Shown here piece after piece: positions 22,583 through 33,065 of a DNA stretch of 64,000 bases; position 1 is the stretch's first letter, and each line of letters opens with the position of its first letter. The notes under the pieces were generated by a model. That model saw only the letters and a program-made list of their open reading frames with translations. It was not told the DNA's origin and did not search any database. This DNA is from Chondrilla cf. caribensis. Taxonomy: Eukaryota; Porifera; Demospongiae; Chondrillida; Chondrillidae. A program made the translations under genes and the position numbers. The stretch covers positions 1,166,001 through 1,230,000 of the forward strand of contig OZ026566.1 of the NCBI GenBank assembly GCA_964020155.1, in the 5' to 3' direction.

Positions 22583-23650
22583 TCACTTCAATGTCCCGTC
22601 CACTTCCTGTGGTAGAGTACGACAGAACCAGGGCATTCCAGGTTGTGCACAGCAGTTGTTACCAGTACCACAACCCTCTCCATCCCACAGAGGGTCATTG
22701 ATATGAACAGTGGTGTGATCATATGTTCCAGTATTCCCCGACTCACAATAGTAGTGATCCCCAACAAATGAAGTCGGAGCTGGTCCTGGGTACTTGGCAC
22801 ATGGACAATTGTAATTTGGATAATTACCATCATCAGAGAGTCCAGCGACGTACGACCAGATGTGTTTTCTCGGGTTTCCATACGTTATAGACACACCCTC
22901 GAGATAATAGGAATTTATGTTATCTTGGCCAGTGGGATTATTGTGAAAACCATCAGTTGATCCTTTCTGATACCCCACAGCTTGTCTGCAAATTTTATTG
23001 AATTTCATTCCATGAGTTGGGAAGGTAACTGATGAACAGCTGCCACGATTGCTGGCAATTCTTGTACATAGTCTCTTTGGAGACGTTATCTGCCTCATGC
23101 CAGAGGGACAAGTAGCTCCATCTTCAGTCATGTTGATGTATGCTACTCTTGTCCAACCTTTAGAGCCGCAGTGCCAACTGTCCATGTTACAGTAAACTGG
23201 TCTAATAGTTGTAATCTGTTCCTCTCCTGTTTCCAACCAGTAGGACTGTGAAGGGGCTTTTGGGTTACACTGTTGTATCTGGTAGCAGGACCTAGCAGGA
23301 GAGTCCTTGGTCACACCCAATGTACAGGGAGCGTTGATTTGTTCAACTTCTTCTCTGGTTTTGTTCTTTATTTCCATTTCAATGGTTTGTTGAAGTTCCT
23401 CTCGTATTGAGTGTTTGAGTTGCTGTGCTTCGGTGAATGTTAGGGAGAACTTTCCTGGTGGTCCCGGTGGTCCAGGTACTCCAGGTACTCCAGGGATACC
23501 ATTGGTTCCAGCACAACCAGAAGGTCCTTGTGGAAGTTGGCACTGAGTGTTGTTGTTGGTTTGTTGCTCTGTGTCCCTCGGATGGGATTTAGCAAGGATG
23601 CACCAAGTGAAGTTGGTCAGACATAGGATAAGCAATCCCCTGGGAAACAT
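22583..23650 (-). CDS. Secreted collagen-stalk, FReD-like domain protein (alpha-d type), frameshifted at the 3' end
   Basis: The open frame gives 355 residues from the ATG at 23650. Signal peptide about 1-20; collagen G51-G66 (GIPGVPGVPGPPGPPG); helical, charged stalk about 69-105. C-terminal half: SCYQIQQC (121-128), SYWLETG, VYCNM, GWTRVAYINMTEDGA (165-179), SITYGNPRKHIWSY, NCPCAKYPGPAP and NNCCAQPGMPWFCR (331-344). It ends abruptly at EVDGTLK because a C-run at about 22592-22596 has one base fewer than in the other genes (ATGTCCCGTCC versus ATGTCCCCGTCC in the edge copy at 63861-63872). The family's final ~25 residues lie out of frame, down to the ancestral stop at 22509-22511. Either a recent frameshift or a homopolymer sequencing error. 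The rest looks intact. Confidence 0.82.
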   Translation of the reverse strand: MFPRGLLILCLTNFTWCILAKSHPRDTEQQTNNNTQCQLPQGPSGCAGTNGIPGVPGVPGPPGPPGKFSLTFTEAQQLKHSIREELQQTIEMEIKNKTREEVEQINAPCTLGVTKDSPARSCYQIQQCNPKAPSQSYWLETGEEQITTIRPVYCNMDSWHCGSKGWTRVAYINMTEDGATCPSGMRQITSPKRLCTRIASNRGSCSSVTFPTHGMKFNKICRQAVGYQKGSTDGFHNNPTGQDNINSYYLEGVSITYGNPRKHIWSYVAGLSDDGNYPNYNCPCAKYPGPAPTSFVGDHYYCESGNTGTYDHTTVHINDPLWDGEGCGTGNNCCAQPGMPWFCRTLPQEVDGTLK

Positions 23651-24223
23651 AGTCTTTCTTCAACAGCTCTTACTGTAACCACGATGTTGAACAGAACTAG
23701 GTGCTTGTCTTTGCTGCATTGTTTAAATAGCAGGTAGTGATCAAATTGATATATGAGTCAATGACATTCACATTGCATACCTGTGTACAAGTATGACATC
23801 ACAGTCTTGTTTATACCCATTAGACACTCTGATGCCACTCCTATAAGATAATAATAGAAATAAATGATTCTTTTGAAGTGTTTTGTCAAGAGGGGTGTCT
23901 TTTCATTTTCAGTTTGCAATCAATCATTTAAATCCTGTTTCAAATTGAGTTCACTCAGTGCCAACTTCCACTCAAATCGATTAGGCTAACTACAGTAGAC
24001 ACAAGCTGTGCACTGTGACAGAGTGACTGCCTAGTGTCTGTACTGCAGTTTAAGGCTCTAGCTCTCCAGGTTTGGATGTGGCACTTCACTGGTGAGAGTC
24101 AGCTACACATCATGTCACACACCATGCATTTGGCTCAGCCTAACGTCATGCATGGTTGTTATATCAACTGTGTACATTGTGTATGTGGATATCTTCCAGT
24201 AAATGTATAATATGTTATGTACA
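23651..24223 (-). promoter_or_regulatory. Upstream region of the 22583-23650 gene
   Basis: A block shared with the upstream DNA of the 53197 and 57255 genes (54330-54890, 58345-59830). The alpha TATA position here reads CTATTTAA (about 23722-23729), weaker than TATATAAA at 54401. A downstream stretch (GTGTCTTTTCATTTTCAG) is also shared. Confidence 0.5.
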
Positions 24224-24366
24224 ATATCTCCCGTTGCTATGGCAACCGCACCTTGCTATTCCTAATATCACCTAAGAGCCCAGGGCTAGTGCGTGATATT
24301 GACAATATCACCCAGGTCAAGGGTCATTTCACACGGGGGGGGGGGGAGGAAGCGTCATGAATTTCA

Positions 24367-24435
24367 TTAAATCTTATGAATATCATTTAAATCCTATGAA
24401 TATCATAGGATTTAAATGATATTCATAAGATTTAA
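24367..24435. repeat. Perfect long hairpin (33-bp arms, 3-bp loop)
   Basis: Arms 24367-24399 and 24403-24435 around ATA. Built from repeats of ATGAATATCATTTAAATC. Lies just 3' of the coding remnant. Confidence 0.85.
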
Positions 24436-24680
24436 ATGATGTCGGCGCGTTCCAATAAATCGTCCGGACAAGCTTCTTTACGAGCGTCTTTGCGTGCCTT
24501 CTTCCAGTCGCCAAAAACTTTCATAGCCCATAGTGTAGCACGCTGGGTGTTACCAGGAATAAACTCCTTTTGAAGGTCTTTTTTGTCTTCCTGTGTCACA
24601 AACTGGAAGCAATCACCAGATAGGTTTCCAATATCGCTGAGGCTAAGGCGCTTTATATACTTTTGGGAGCTTCCCTGTTA
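24432..24680 (-). pseudogene. Coding remnant with an NTQRATLWAMKVFGDW segment
   Basis: The minus strand reads LSDIGNLSGDCFQF, EFIPGNTQRATLWAMKVFGD and WKKARKDARKEAC before a stop at 24432-24434. From memory this N-T-x-x-[AS]-T-x-W-A-x-x-V-F segment resembles the N-terminal domain of ZMYM/QRICH1-like, Crypton-associated (DUF3504) proteins; I cannot confirm this by search. No start, recombinase or transposase domain is present. A separate upstream frame (24653-24940) contains a Cys-rich string (CFCLCARDFIECSCPD) that could be another exon or chance. Confidence 0.5.
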
Positions 24681-24935
24681 AGACACTCACTCCTACACAT
24701 GGAGCACGTCTGAATGTCTGGGCAAGAACACTCGATAAAATCTCTAGCACACAAGCAAAAACACTTCGGCGCAATGGAACTCATTCTGACGTCTATTCCA
24801 TCCACAAGCCAACTACGTATCCCGCCAAAAGAGCGTTTATAGAGCCATAGCAACGGGAGATATAAAAGGCATAGCCCTCGGGCGTCGTGCTGTATATGCA
24901 CCATATCACAAACTAAGTGGGCTATAACTATTACA

Positions 24936-25462
24936 TACACAAGTTAGATATGATCACACTGGATGTATTATCAGCATCATTACATTATTATTAGCATCGT
25001 TACAATGCCTAATGCTGTAGCAGATATAAAGTGCTAATTGATTAACAAGGGCGAAGCAGGATATAACTAACTTGTATCCTGGCATGGTGAATGATAGACA
25101 ATTTGTACTGCAAATATGCGCATAGCTCAATGCAACATATTACATGCAATAGAAATGTGTTTACTATTTTCCTGCCTCATTTTTACACAATGAAACCTGT
25201 CTGGTGACCTGTGCTGTATCACTAACCTGTGCTACATGGTTTATGCATGCCCTACCCCTCAACCAGGATACAATGTTATGTACAATACGCAATTTTGATA
25301 TGATTACACTGGATGTATTATCAGCATCATTACAATGTATGCACATGTGGTTGACTAAATCATAACATGTTAAGATCATAATAATAATTATTATTGTGTA
25401 TTGAAAGGAAACTATACTTGTAATATGTGTTGTTTATTAATTGTAATTGTTTTTACGATACT
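24936..25462. other. Intergenic; 3' flank of a type-b gene
   Basis: About 25270-25462 matches 260-438 left of the first gene. The 24960-25260 part is AT-rich with nothing recognised. Confidence 0.6.
25433..25438 (-). terminator. Polyadenylation signal AATAAA
   Basis: AATAAA on the minus strand about 25 bp past the stop codon of the 25463-26545 gene. In the first gene's otherwise matching flank this hexamer has been lost (TTTTTT). Confidence 0.5.
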
Positions 25463-26545
25463 TTACTGAATGTAAATCTCCAGAAGTTCAAGGTAACATT
25501 CTTGATTTGCATCATTAGCACACAGACGCACTTCAATGTCCCCCTCCACTTCCTGTGGTAGAGTACGACAGAACCAGGGCATTCCAGGTTGTGCACAGCA
25601 GTTGTTACCAGTACCACAACCCTCTCCATCCCACAGAGGGTCATTGATGTACAAGGTGTTCTCATATGCTCCAGTGTTCCCCGACTCACAATAGTAGTGA
25701 TCCCCAACAAATAAATGAGGAGCTGGTCCTGGGTACTTGGCACATGGGCAGTTAAAGTTACCATTGTAGTTGTGGTCATCAGAGAGTCCCACAGCATAGG
25801 TCCATATGTGCTTTCTAGGAGATCCGTATGTTATAGACATACCATCAATATAGTTGGAGTTGATGTCCCGAGGTCCATGGAATGCATCCGTTGAATAATA
25901 CTGGTACCCCACTGCTTGTCCACAAATCTTACTGTATCGCATCCCTTCAGTAGGAAAGGTAACTGAAGAACAGTTGGCCACATTATAGGATTTTTTTCCA
26001 CACAGTTTCTTTGGAGAGGATATTGTTCTTAGAGATGTAGGACATTGTGCTCCATCTTCAGTCATGTTGATGTAAGCTACTCTTGTCCAACCTTTAGAGC
26101 CAGAATGCCTATTGTCCATGTCACAATAAACGTGTACCGAAGTAGTCTCATTCCTGTCTCTACCGACAATCCAGTACAGACCAGATGGTGGAGATTGTTC
26201 ACATTGATAGATGTGGAGACATGACACGGCTGGTGTAGAGCAGTTTCTTCCAAGGTCTTGAGAACAGTTGAAATCGTTGACCCTACCCCTCAGTTCCTCG
26301 GTGAGTAAATCCACGTCAATAGTTTGCATTTGTTCTTGAAGTTCTTCAGTAATGGCAATGAGTTCGCTGTAGGAGAATGTTCCCGGAGGACCCGGTGGTC
26401 CGTCCCTCCCTGGTGCTCCATCTCGACCGTCACGTCCAGGCAGTCCTGGTACTACAGGACAGTTTCCCTCAGATCGAGCAGTTGTCACAGTCAGCACCAG
26501 GTTGAGGAGGAAGAGAAGTAGGATAGAGGACATGACTTGTTTCAT
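25463..26545 (-). CDS. Secreted collagen-stalk, FReD-like domain protein (beta-b chimera)
   Basis: 360 residues from the ATG at 26545. The first half is beta: signal peptide about 1-23, collagen G34-G55 (GLPGRDGRDGAPGRDGPPGPPG), stalk with FSYSELIAIT, then FNCSQDLG and GLYWIVGRD. From GWTRVAYINMTEDGA onward it is type b: QCPTSLRTISSPKKLC, SYNVANCSS and YQYYSTDAF match the first gene rather than other beta genes. The 3' flank is also type b. The family motifs CPCAKYPGPAP and NNCCAQPGMPWFCR are intact; the usual APPSF reads APHLF here. An extra Cys (GRNCSTP) replaces the usual GRNRSTP. A recombinant gene is the simplest reading. Confidence 0.88.
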   Translation of the reverse strand: MKQVMSSILLLFLLNLVLTVTTARSEGNCPVVPGLPGRDGRDGAPGRDGPPGPPGTFSYSELIAITEELQEQMQTIDVDLLTEELRGRVNDFNCSQDLGRNCSTPAVSCLHIYQCEQSPPSGLYWIVGRDRNETTSVHVYCDMDNRHSGSKGWTRVAYINMTEDGAQCPTSLRTISSPKKLCGKKSYNVANCSSVTFPTEGMRYSKICGQAVGYQYYSTDAFHGPRDINSNYIDGMSITYGSPRKHIWTYAVGLSDDHNYNGNFNCPCAKYPGPAPHLFVGDHYYCESGNTGAYENTLYINDPLWDGEGCGTGNNCCAQPGMPWFCRTLPQEVEGDIEVRLCANDANQECYLELLEIYIQ

Positions 26546-26603
26546 TCTTCTCTTCAGCTCTCAATCAGCAAGTAAACTGGTCAGTTAGACCTAGGTAGCT
26601 CTC

Positions 26604-26610
26604 CTTTATA
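26604..26610 (-). promoter_or_regulatory. TATA box of the 25463-26545 gene
   Basis: TATAAAG(G) on the minus strand, one base different from the TATAAAAG of other beta genes, at the same distance from the ATG. Confidence 0.65.
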
Positions 26611-26715
26611 GCTAATGGGAGAGTCTGTGGGCTAGACATGTGGTTAACTTGACACAGTATGACTCAATATAATATTATATCGAATTTAATTAGTGAATTA
26701 CAGTACCTATATAGG

Positions 26716-27484
26716 TTACTGAATGTAAACCTCAAGAAGCTCCATATACACATCTTCAATATTGTTTTCAGAATTATGATCAGCACAGATTCTCATTTCT
26801 ATGTCCCCCTCCACTTCCTGTGGTAGAGTACGACAGAACCAGGGTATTCCAGGTTGTGCACAACAGTTGTTACCAGTACCACAGCACTCTTCGTCCCATG
26901 GAGTGTCAATGATTTGAACAATGGTGTGATCAAAATTCCATTAGTCCCAGATTCACATTGGTACATGAACAGTTGTAAGTTGAATAATTACCATCATCAG
27001 AGAATCCAGCGACGTACGACCAGATGTGTTTTCTCGGGTTTCCATATGTTATAGACACACCCTTAACATAGTATGAATTTATGCTATCTCGGCCAAAGGG
27101 ATAATTGTGAAAAACATTGGTTGATCCTTTCTGATACCCCACAGCCTGTCTGCAAACTTTATTGAATGATAATCCTTGAGTTGTGTAGGTGACTGTTGAA
27201 CATAGTTTCTTGGGAAATGTTATCTGCTGCAAAGTATCCAGATGGGTAGCTCCATCTTCAGTCATGTTGATGTACGCTACTCTTATCCAACCTTTAGAGC
27301 CGGAATGTCAATTGTCCATATCACAATAACCTTGTAGTAGTAGTTTGAAGTACCTGAAGTAGTCTTGTTCCCATCTCTACCAACAACCCAGTACAGACCA
27401 GATGGTGGAGATTGTTCACATTGATAGATGTGGAGACATGACATGGCTGGTGTAGAGCAGAATAGAGGACACGACTGGTTTCAT
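26716..27484 (-). pseudogene. Decayed beta-d array gene
   Basis: An ATG (27484) follows a beta-like 5' flank, but the sequence jumps from the N-terminal region straight to the first conserved cysteines (CTCTACACCAGCC), removing collagen and stalk. The C-terminal part is type d (VSITYGNPRKHIWSYVAG, FNNYPFG-like loop replaced by FHNYPFG) with stops and frame breaks, a deletion in the CPCAKYPGPAPPSF region, and GWTRVAY changed to GWIRVAY. An open piece of 111 residues remains at 26930-27265. This is the only beta 5' plus type-d 3' combination in the window. Confidence 0.85.
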
Positions 27485-27489
27485 TGGTA

Positions 27490-29580
27490 TCTCAACTCTC
27501 AATGAGAAAGTAAACTGGTCAGTCAGACCTAGGTAGCTCTCTTTTACAGCTAATAGGAGAGTCTGTGGTCTAGACATGTGTTGAAATATTACAGTGTCAA
27601 TTCCCTATTAAGTATTCGGGAATGTGATTAGCCATAAGTCACTTTGTCAGTGTCTGAAGTGCATGTATTTCATGTGTCATGTCTGTGTTAATTGTTATAA
27701 CCTTCACCATGTGTTCTTCAATCCCTCTATTTTCTCATTAGAAGTTACAATGCTTACTGCAATGGTATCATGTATTGATGGGAAGAGATGTGCACAGCAT
27801 GTAGGTGAGTGTTGTTGTAATGTAGTGTATGGTGTGCTGTGTACCTCCTGTGTGTCAATATGTGTTACCATACTCACAAAACCTAGTGAGAACATTCTAT
27901 ACAGATTATCTTGTGTGTCACATGTACACACAGATAAAGAATGCTGGTTGCTGGTATTGTCATGAATGCCAAGCATGTGGACGTCCATGCAGGAGGTGCT
28001 TGTGACAAGGCAAATATTAATATCCTGGTCACACCAGAGGAGTGACTGTTGTGTGTTGTGTGCTCAGTTGCTGAGTTTCTAGTTTACACAGTTGATCATG
28101 AAGATTACCTTAGTAGGTTTGTACATAACATAAAGGTTATACAAGTTATGATTGAGTCTTGAAGCTGAGTCAGCAAAACCAAAATGGCTTCCCTCATACC
28201 CTGACGTGTCTCTGTCTGTTAGGACAGGCTAGGTCCATGAGGAAACACACCATTCAGGTTTCATGCTCCTTTCTTATTTATAACTGTTGACTCAAATGCA
28301 CACTATCTTGAAATGACCCTATTTTCGATCATGCATACTACATTCCAAGTACACATCTGATGGTCTCCATCATGTAGGCTTCAATTCCATCTTTCTCTTG
28401 ATTTAATGTGTAGACATGTCTGAGTTTTGATTTTAGTGGTGTACCTCACACATGCAAACCTATGCTACCATACCCATGGGAGAGAGTGCTATTGTTTCTT
28501 ATGCATGTGGTGTACAGTCAGTGCTATGTACATTTTAATCTCAGAACACATGACCATGAAGTCTCTGTGAAGTAATTATATTTGTCAATTTAATTGTACT
28601 CAAAGAGTGAATAGTAATAAGTGTACCCAGCAGCGATATTAGCTCCACCTCAATCCCCCTCACTGTTGTAGAACATGACATCCTAGCTGTCCTCATATAG
28701 GCATGTTAAAGGACCGGAGCAGTCACATATAGTTGTTTAATCTGAAACATGCTAGGATCTATGTACACAGTGGAATAGTGACAGTAACTGTACCTTCACT
28801 TTGATCCCCCTCAGTCTTGTAGAATAGGAAGCCTTCAAAGACCTGTTAATGGTCTTTGTGATAGCTGTTGTCAACTCAAGTACCACATTTAATACACTGA
28901 GGACATCCTAGTGCCATCTTACAAGTCTGTTAATCACTACTCCTCTGTGGTCAGTACAAGAAGAAACTTTAAGATATTCCTCAGGAAAACAGTACAACAC
29001 TAACACTTCCTCATGAAACATCCGGTCTTAGAATAAGTTCATTTATCAGTTCTTCCCAAGCAGAACCTAGTGTATGAGGAATTACATCTGAGATTGATGT
29101 ATCCCTATCTTTGTCATTGTGTTGTTGTCATAACAGTTGTTCATTTTGTTGTTAAAGGTTCCGTTGATTGTATGCAACTTCCATTGTTTCTCACACTCCA
29201 ATCTCCCACACCTGTCCACAGGATCAACAATGGGATAGCACATTTGGTCCCTACAGTGGTGGTGGTGAGCCTGTCATCCCTATTGCCATCAAACCCAAGA
29301 GGTTTTATGGAAGATCATCATGACGTTCACACTGTTTTATGATCGATGCTGATAGTGAGTTATTAAGTACACACTGTATACACTGTCAGATGCATGCACA
29401 TTGCATAATTCGACTCTCCACCCATACCGCAAACATGAATATAAATATTGATTCTTATTGAAGTACATAGTAAAAATTGATGGCGTGAATACCTAGTTCC
29501 TACGCAATATTACGGATGTGTAAAATATTCAGTATTTGGAATCCAGACTAAAGTGTATATATTTAATTGCAATAAAGGTA
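27490..29580. other. Intergenic; mixed repeat modules, no gene recognised
   Basis: 27600-28010 matches 34290-34660 and 37800-38130. 28440-28950 is another copy of the module at 2725. 28950-29340 resembles the CA-repeat flank without its CA tract and matches 39480-39640. Frames here are not conserved among the copies. Confidence 0.6.
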
Positions 29581-29786
29581 CTGTATAGCGGGAAATATTC
29601 GCAGGACAAAATTTTCGCAGATTTCGCGGTTTGCCTAACATCCGCGAAAATTTCATCCACGAATTAGGCATTCTCGCTGTTCTGTCGAGTGACTCTGGCC
29701 AGCATCCGTGAAAATTTTATCCGCGAATTTTCATTTTTGGAGCCATCTGCGAAAATTTTGTCCCGCGCAAATTTCCCGCTATACGG
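29581..29786. mobile_element. Complete MITE with TATAGCGGGAAA termini
   Basis: A 206-bp element whose ends (CTGTATAGCGGGAAAT and ATTTCCCGCTATACGG) continue as ~42-bp imperfect inverted repeats. TA lies on both sides (29579-29580, 29787-29788). The related sequences at 9300 and 20697 (AAGGTATGATT) are empty sites. Interior is made of repeated AAAATTTTCGC motifs. Transposon superfamily not assigned. Confidence 0.82.
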
Positions 29787-29788
29787 TA

Positions 29789-30760
29789 TGTTTGTGTAAT
29801 TATGATAGATTTGTAAGAAGTAAGTAGACATCAACACAGTTGATCATGAAGACTACTTTTTAGTAGGTTTGTACAGAGGTAGGTTGTACAAGTTACAATT
29901 GAGTCTTAAAACTGAGTCAGCATAACCAATATGGCTTCCCTTATACCCTGACATATAGTATTTTTCACATAGGCAACATAATATTATTCTTATACGTACT
30001 GTCAGATGTATGCCATCTGAGGGGTAATTTGTCAATTCAATTGTATTCAACGAGTGAATAGCCTCAGGTGTACCTGTACCAACTGTAGCTCTACTTTGAT
30101 CCCCCTCAGTCTTGTAGAATAGGAAACCTTCAAAGACCTGTTAATAGGACATCCTGGTGCCAGCCTACATAGTCTGTTATTCACTACTCCTCTGTGGTTA
30201 CTTGCACACCATACTGTAATTACCAGCATTGCTTCTCCCATGCCATCATCTTTCGTGGATCAAAGAGGACGGCTGACCTTTTAACAGTACTGCAGTCCAT
30301 GTGCTGTAATACAGTGAGCTAGGTACTAAGTGAGTGTATGACATTGCGTACTAACTACAATGAGATGGATGCATGATATTAATCAGCTATAGGGTATTTA
30401 CTATAACTGAAATGAGTTAATTGCTCCGGTTATTAATGCAGTCATATGACATGATGGTCTTTAGTATTTGTGTGTACGTTGAACACATGCAAGTGTCACA
30501 CTAGTCCACATTAAGTTCATTGAATATAATATTATTAAAATTAATTCCATCATTGTGTAGTGATTTAATTAATGCTGGGCCAGGGTGATGTATTGACTTT
30601 GCTATATTTATAGATATTTATAGATTATTTATAGATTATTTATAGATTTATTTGACAGCTGCAATGCAATATTTGATAATTAATTCACTCACTGATATCT
30701 ACCCTACCACACAGGTTCCATGGGTCAGTAATAAGCCCAAACGTATCAGGACATTAATTG
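29789..30760. other. Intergenic; no gene recognised
   Basis: 30040-30250 is a short copy of the module at 2725. 30300-30480 matches 55530-55700. A small TTTATAGAT repeat lies at 30605-30650. Confidence 0.55.
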
Positions 30761-31005
30761 TGCTCCATCTTCAGTCATGTTAATGTACACTACTCTTGTC
30801 CAACCTTTAGAGCCGGAATGCCTATTGTCCATGTCACAATAAACGCGTACCGAAGTAGTCTCGTTCCCATCTCTACCAACAATCCAGTACAGACCAGATG
30901 GTGGAGATTGTTCACAGTGACATGACACGGCTGGTGTAGAGAGGTTTCTTCCAAGGTCTTGAGAAGTAGAAGAGGAGAAGAAGGATAGAGAACATGACTT
31001 GTCTC
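30761..31005 (-). pseudogene. Internal fragment of a beta-type array gene
   Basis: Runs from the MTEDGA hinge codons (about 30761) back through GWTRVVYIN, YCDM, GLYWIVGRD and the first cysteines, then jumps to a remnant of the signal-peptide region with the normal start codon deleted. The C-terminal half is absent. The downstream break coincides with the hinge where chimeric genes switch. Confidence 0.82.
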
Positions 31006-32349
31006 AACTCTCAATCAGCAAGTACATAATTGGTCAGTCAGACCAAAGTAGCTAGTGTGAGTGTTTCCTCTTACTTATCCCTTACACAATTGATCATGAA
31101 GATTACTTTCAGTAGGTTTGTACGTAACTAAACGGTTATACAAGGTATGATTGAGTCTTATAAAGCTGAGTCAGCAAAACCAATTTGTCTTCCCTTATAC
31201 CCTGACATGTTCTGACAGGCTAAGTCCATGAGGAGACACTAAGTCTTACACTAGCTATACATGTAACATGCACATTTCTTATTTATAACTGTTGGCATAA
31301 ATGCACACTGTATTGAAGTGACCCTATTTTCATGCATTACTACATTCCATGCAAGTACACATGTGATGGTCTCCATCTTGTAGGCTTCACTTCCTTCTTA
31401 GTTTCTCTCGATTTAATGTGTACACATGTCTAAGTGTTGTTGTTAGTGTTGTACCTCACACATGCAAACCTATGCTACCATACCCATGGGAGAGAGTGCT
31501 ATTGTATCTTGTGTTGTACAGTCAGTGCTATGTAAATTAATCTCAGAACATGTGACCATGTAACCTCTACATGAGAAGTAATTTGTCAATTCAATTGTAC
31601 TCAAAGAGTGAATAGCCTTAGGTGTACCTGTACCAACTGTAGCTCCACTTTGATCCCCCTCAGTCTTGTAGGATAGGAAACCTTCAAAGACCTGTTAATA
31701 GGACATCCTATAGTGCCAGCCTACACAGTCTGTTATTCACTCCTTTTCTGTGGTCACATACACACCATACCATGGTTACCTGCATTGCTTCTCTTATAAC
31801 ATCATCTTTAGTGGATCAGAGAGAATGTTTTAATAATAATGTAGTCCATGTACTGTAGTCCATGAACTGTAGTCCATTGTACAATGAAGTTGATGTTCGA
31901 TGTTTTACAATATCCTTAAGCTTGCTTCAATTACTAAAATGTCAGAAATGCCTATTTCCTCCTTTATGTATTATATTATGACATGTATTTTATTTGGAAT
32001 CCGGAAGATAGTATGTAGATTTAATTGGTAATGGAATGAAGTTATGCTAGTGATTATGATGGATTTGTCATAATTTGCATTATTAACCTGGCCTTCACAC
32101 AACCTTTTACATATCCAGGGTTATGCAGGTTTGTATATATGAGCTGGCAATAAGGTTGTAGGAGATGCCTATAAGGTTGTGGAAGCTTGTACAACCATGG
32201 TTGCTACAGCCTTGTTTACAGTTTCAGTTCCTAGGTTGTGACATGGTTGTTACAAGCTTACGTACATTGTCAAGTATTATGATACATACATACGTATGTG
32301 TACTGTAGTCCATATACTGAAGCTCAAGTCCATGTACTGTGGTCCATGT

Positions 32350-32527
32350 ACTGTAGACGGTTACAGTAAAAGTTTTCGGGTAATAAGGTGGGGGTGGCTT
32401 CCTGTTCTACTGACATAATACTTCCTGTGATTGATCAATTGGCTTACTCTATAAACGATAATCAGATTTGAAATGACAATCAATCATTAAAAAGAAAAAT
32501 ATAGATTAATTGATTAATTGTCCTATT
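32350..32527 (-). mobile_element. Fragment of an interspersed element (ACGATTAATCGA family)
   Basis: In reverse it matches 40031-40170: GGACRATTAATCRATT, TCATTTCAAATCTGATTATCG, then AGTAGAACAGGAAGCCA. A shorter piece is at 41215-41312. The start TAGTGCTGGGACGATTAATC at 40031 recalls hAT-type MITEs, an unconfirmed impression. Confidence 0.5.
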
Positions 32528-32536
32528 ACTAGCCTG

Positions 32537-32637
32537 CACATGTACCTCAGGTTGGCATAATTGTGTGTACATGTACCTCAGGTTGGTATAGTATTGTGTG
32601 TACATGTCCTCAGGTTGGTAGTATTGTGTGTACATGC
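32537..32637. repeat. 31-bp minisatellite, 3 units
   Basis: Irregular: one unit has GGTTGGCATAATT, another lacks the A of TGTACC. Confidence 0.88.
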
Positions 32638-33065
32638 ATGCGTATATTCTATAGACCATATTTTGAACTGCTAATAATTACTTGTCCATTGAAGTGTATC
32701 CATTCACTAAATGTATTGTTCATCCGTACATTGTAATATATTACCCTACATTATCTACTTATATTGAGGATTGACTGGTATGAAATGAACGTGCTCTGTA
32801 TATGTTCTATTTCATGCTTAGTACACTAGTACAGGGTGAGTGATGTACGTCAATACTATACATTTTAATAATAATTATGATTTAATCTCACAATGCATAC
32901 TATGTAATTAAGATTGTGGCTGATACTGAGTGGTTTGATGTGACATGGATAATTGAAGCAAAGCTACTAGAGTCCTACAGTGCTGTAATAGAGAACAATG
33001 TGTTGTGTATGTATGCAGGGATAACAGTGAGTGTGACCTCAGACTATTGTGCTGGAATGAGCTCA

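Larger units (their letters stand above)
24224..24863. mobile_element. DNA element with perfect 20-bp inverted repeats and a coding remnant
   Basis: The repeats at 24224-24243 (ATATCTCCCGTTGCTATGGC) and 24844-24863 are exact reverse complements. The related sequence near 261-290 reads straight through (GTACAATACACAAG), so this is an insertion. Foreign DNA continues for about 72 bp past the right repeat, to about 24935, so the element may be nested or have unequal ends. Inside are a run of 11 G, a 33-bp-arm hairpin (24367-24435) and a minus-strand coding remnant (24432-24680). Confidence 0.65.
31006..33065. other. Intergenic; mixed modules and 3' flank of a type-a gene
   Basis: 31090-31800 repeats material at 28090-28950 and 34850-35660. 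A short 14-bp array lies at 31845-31880. 32100-32260 resembles the tail of module R. 32880-33065 is the type-a 3' flank. No gene seen. Confidence 0.55.
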
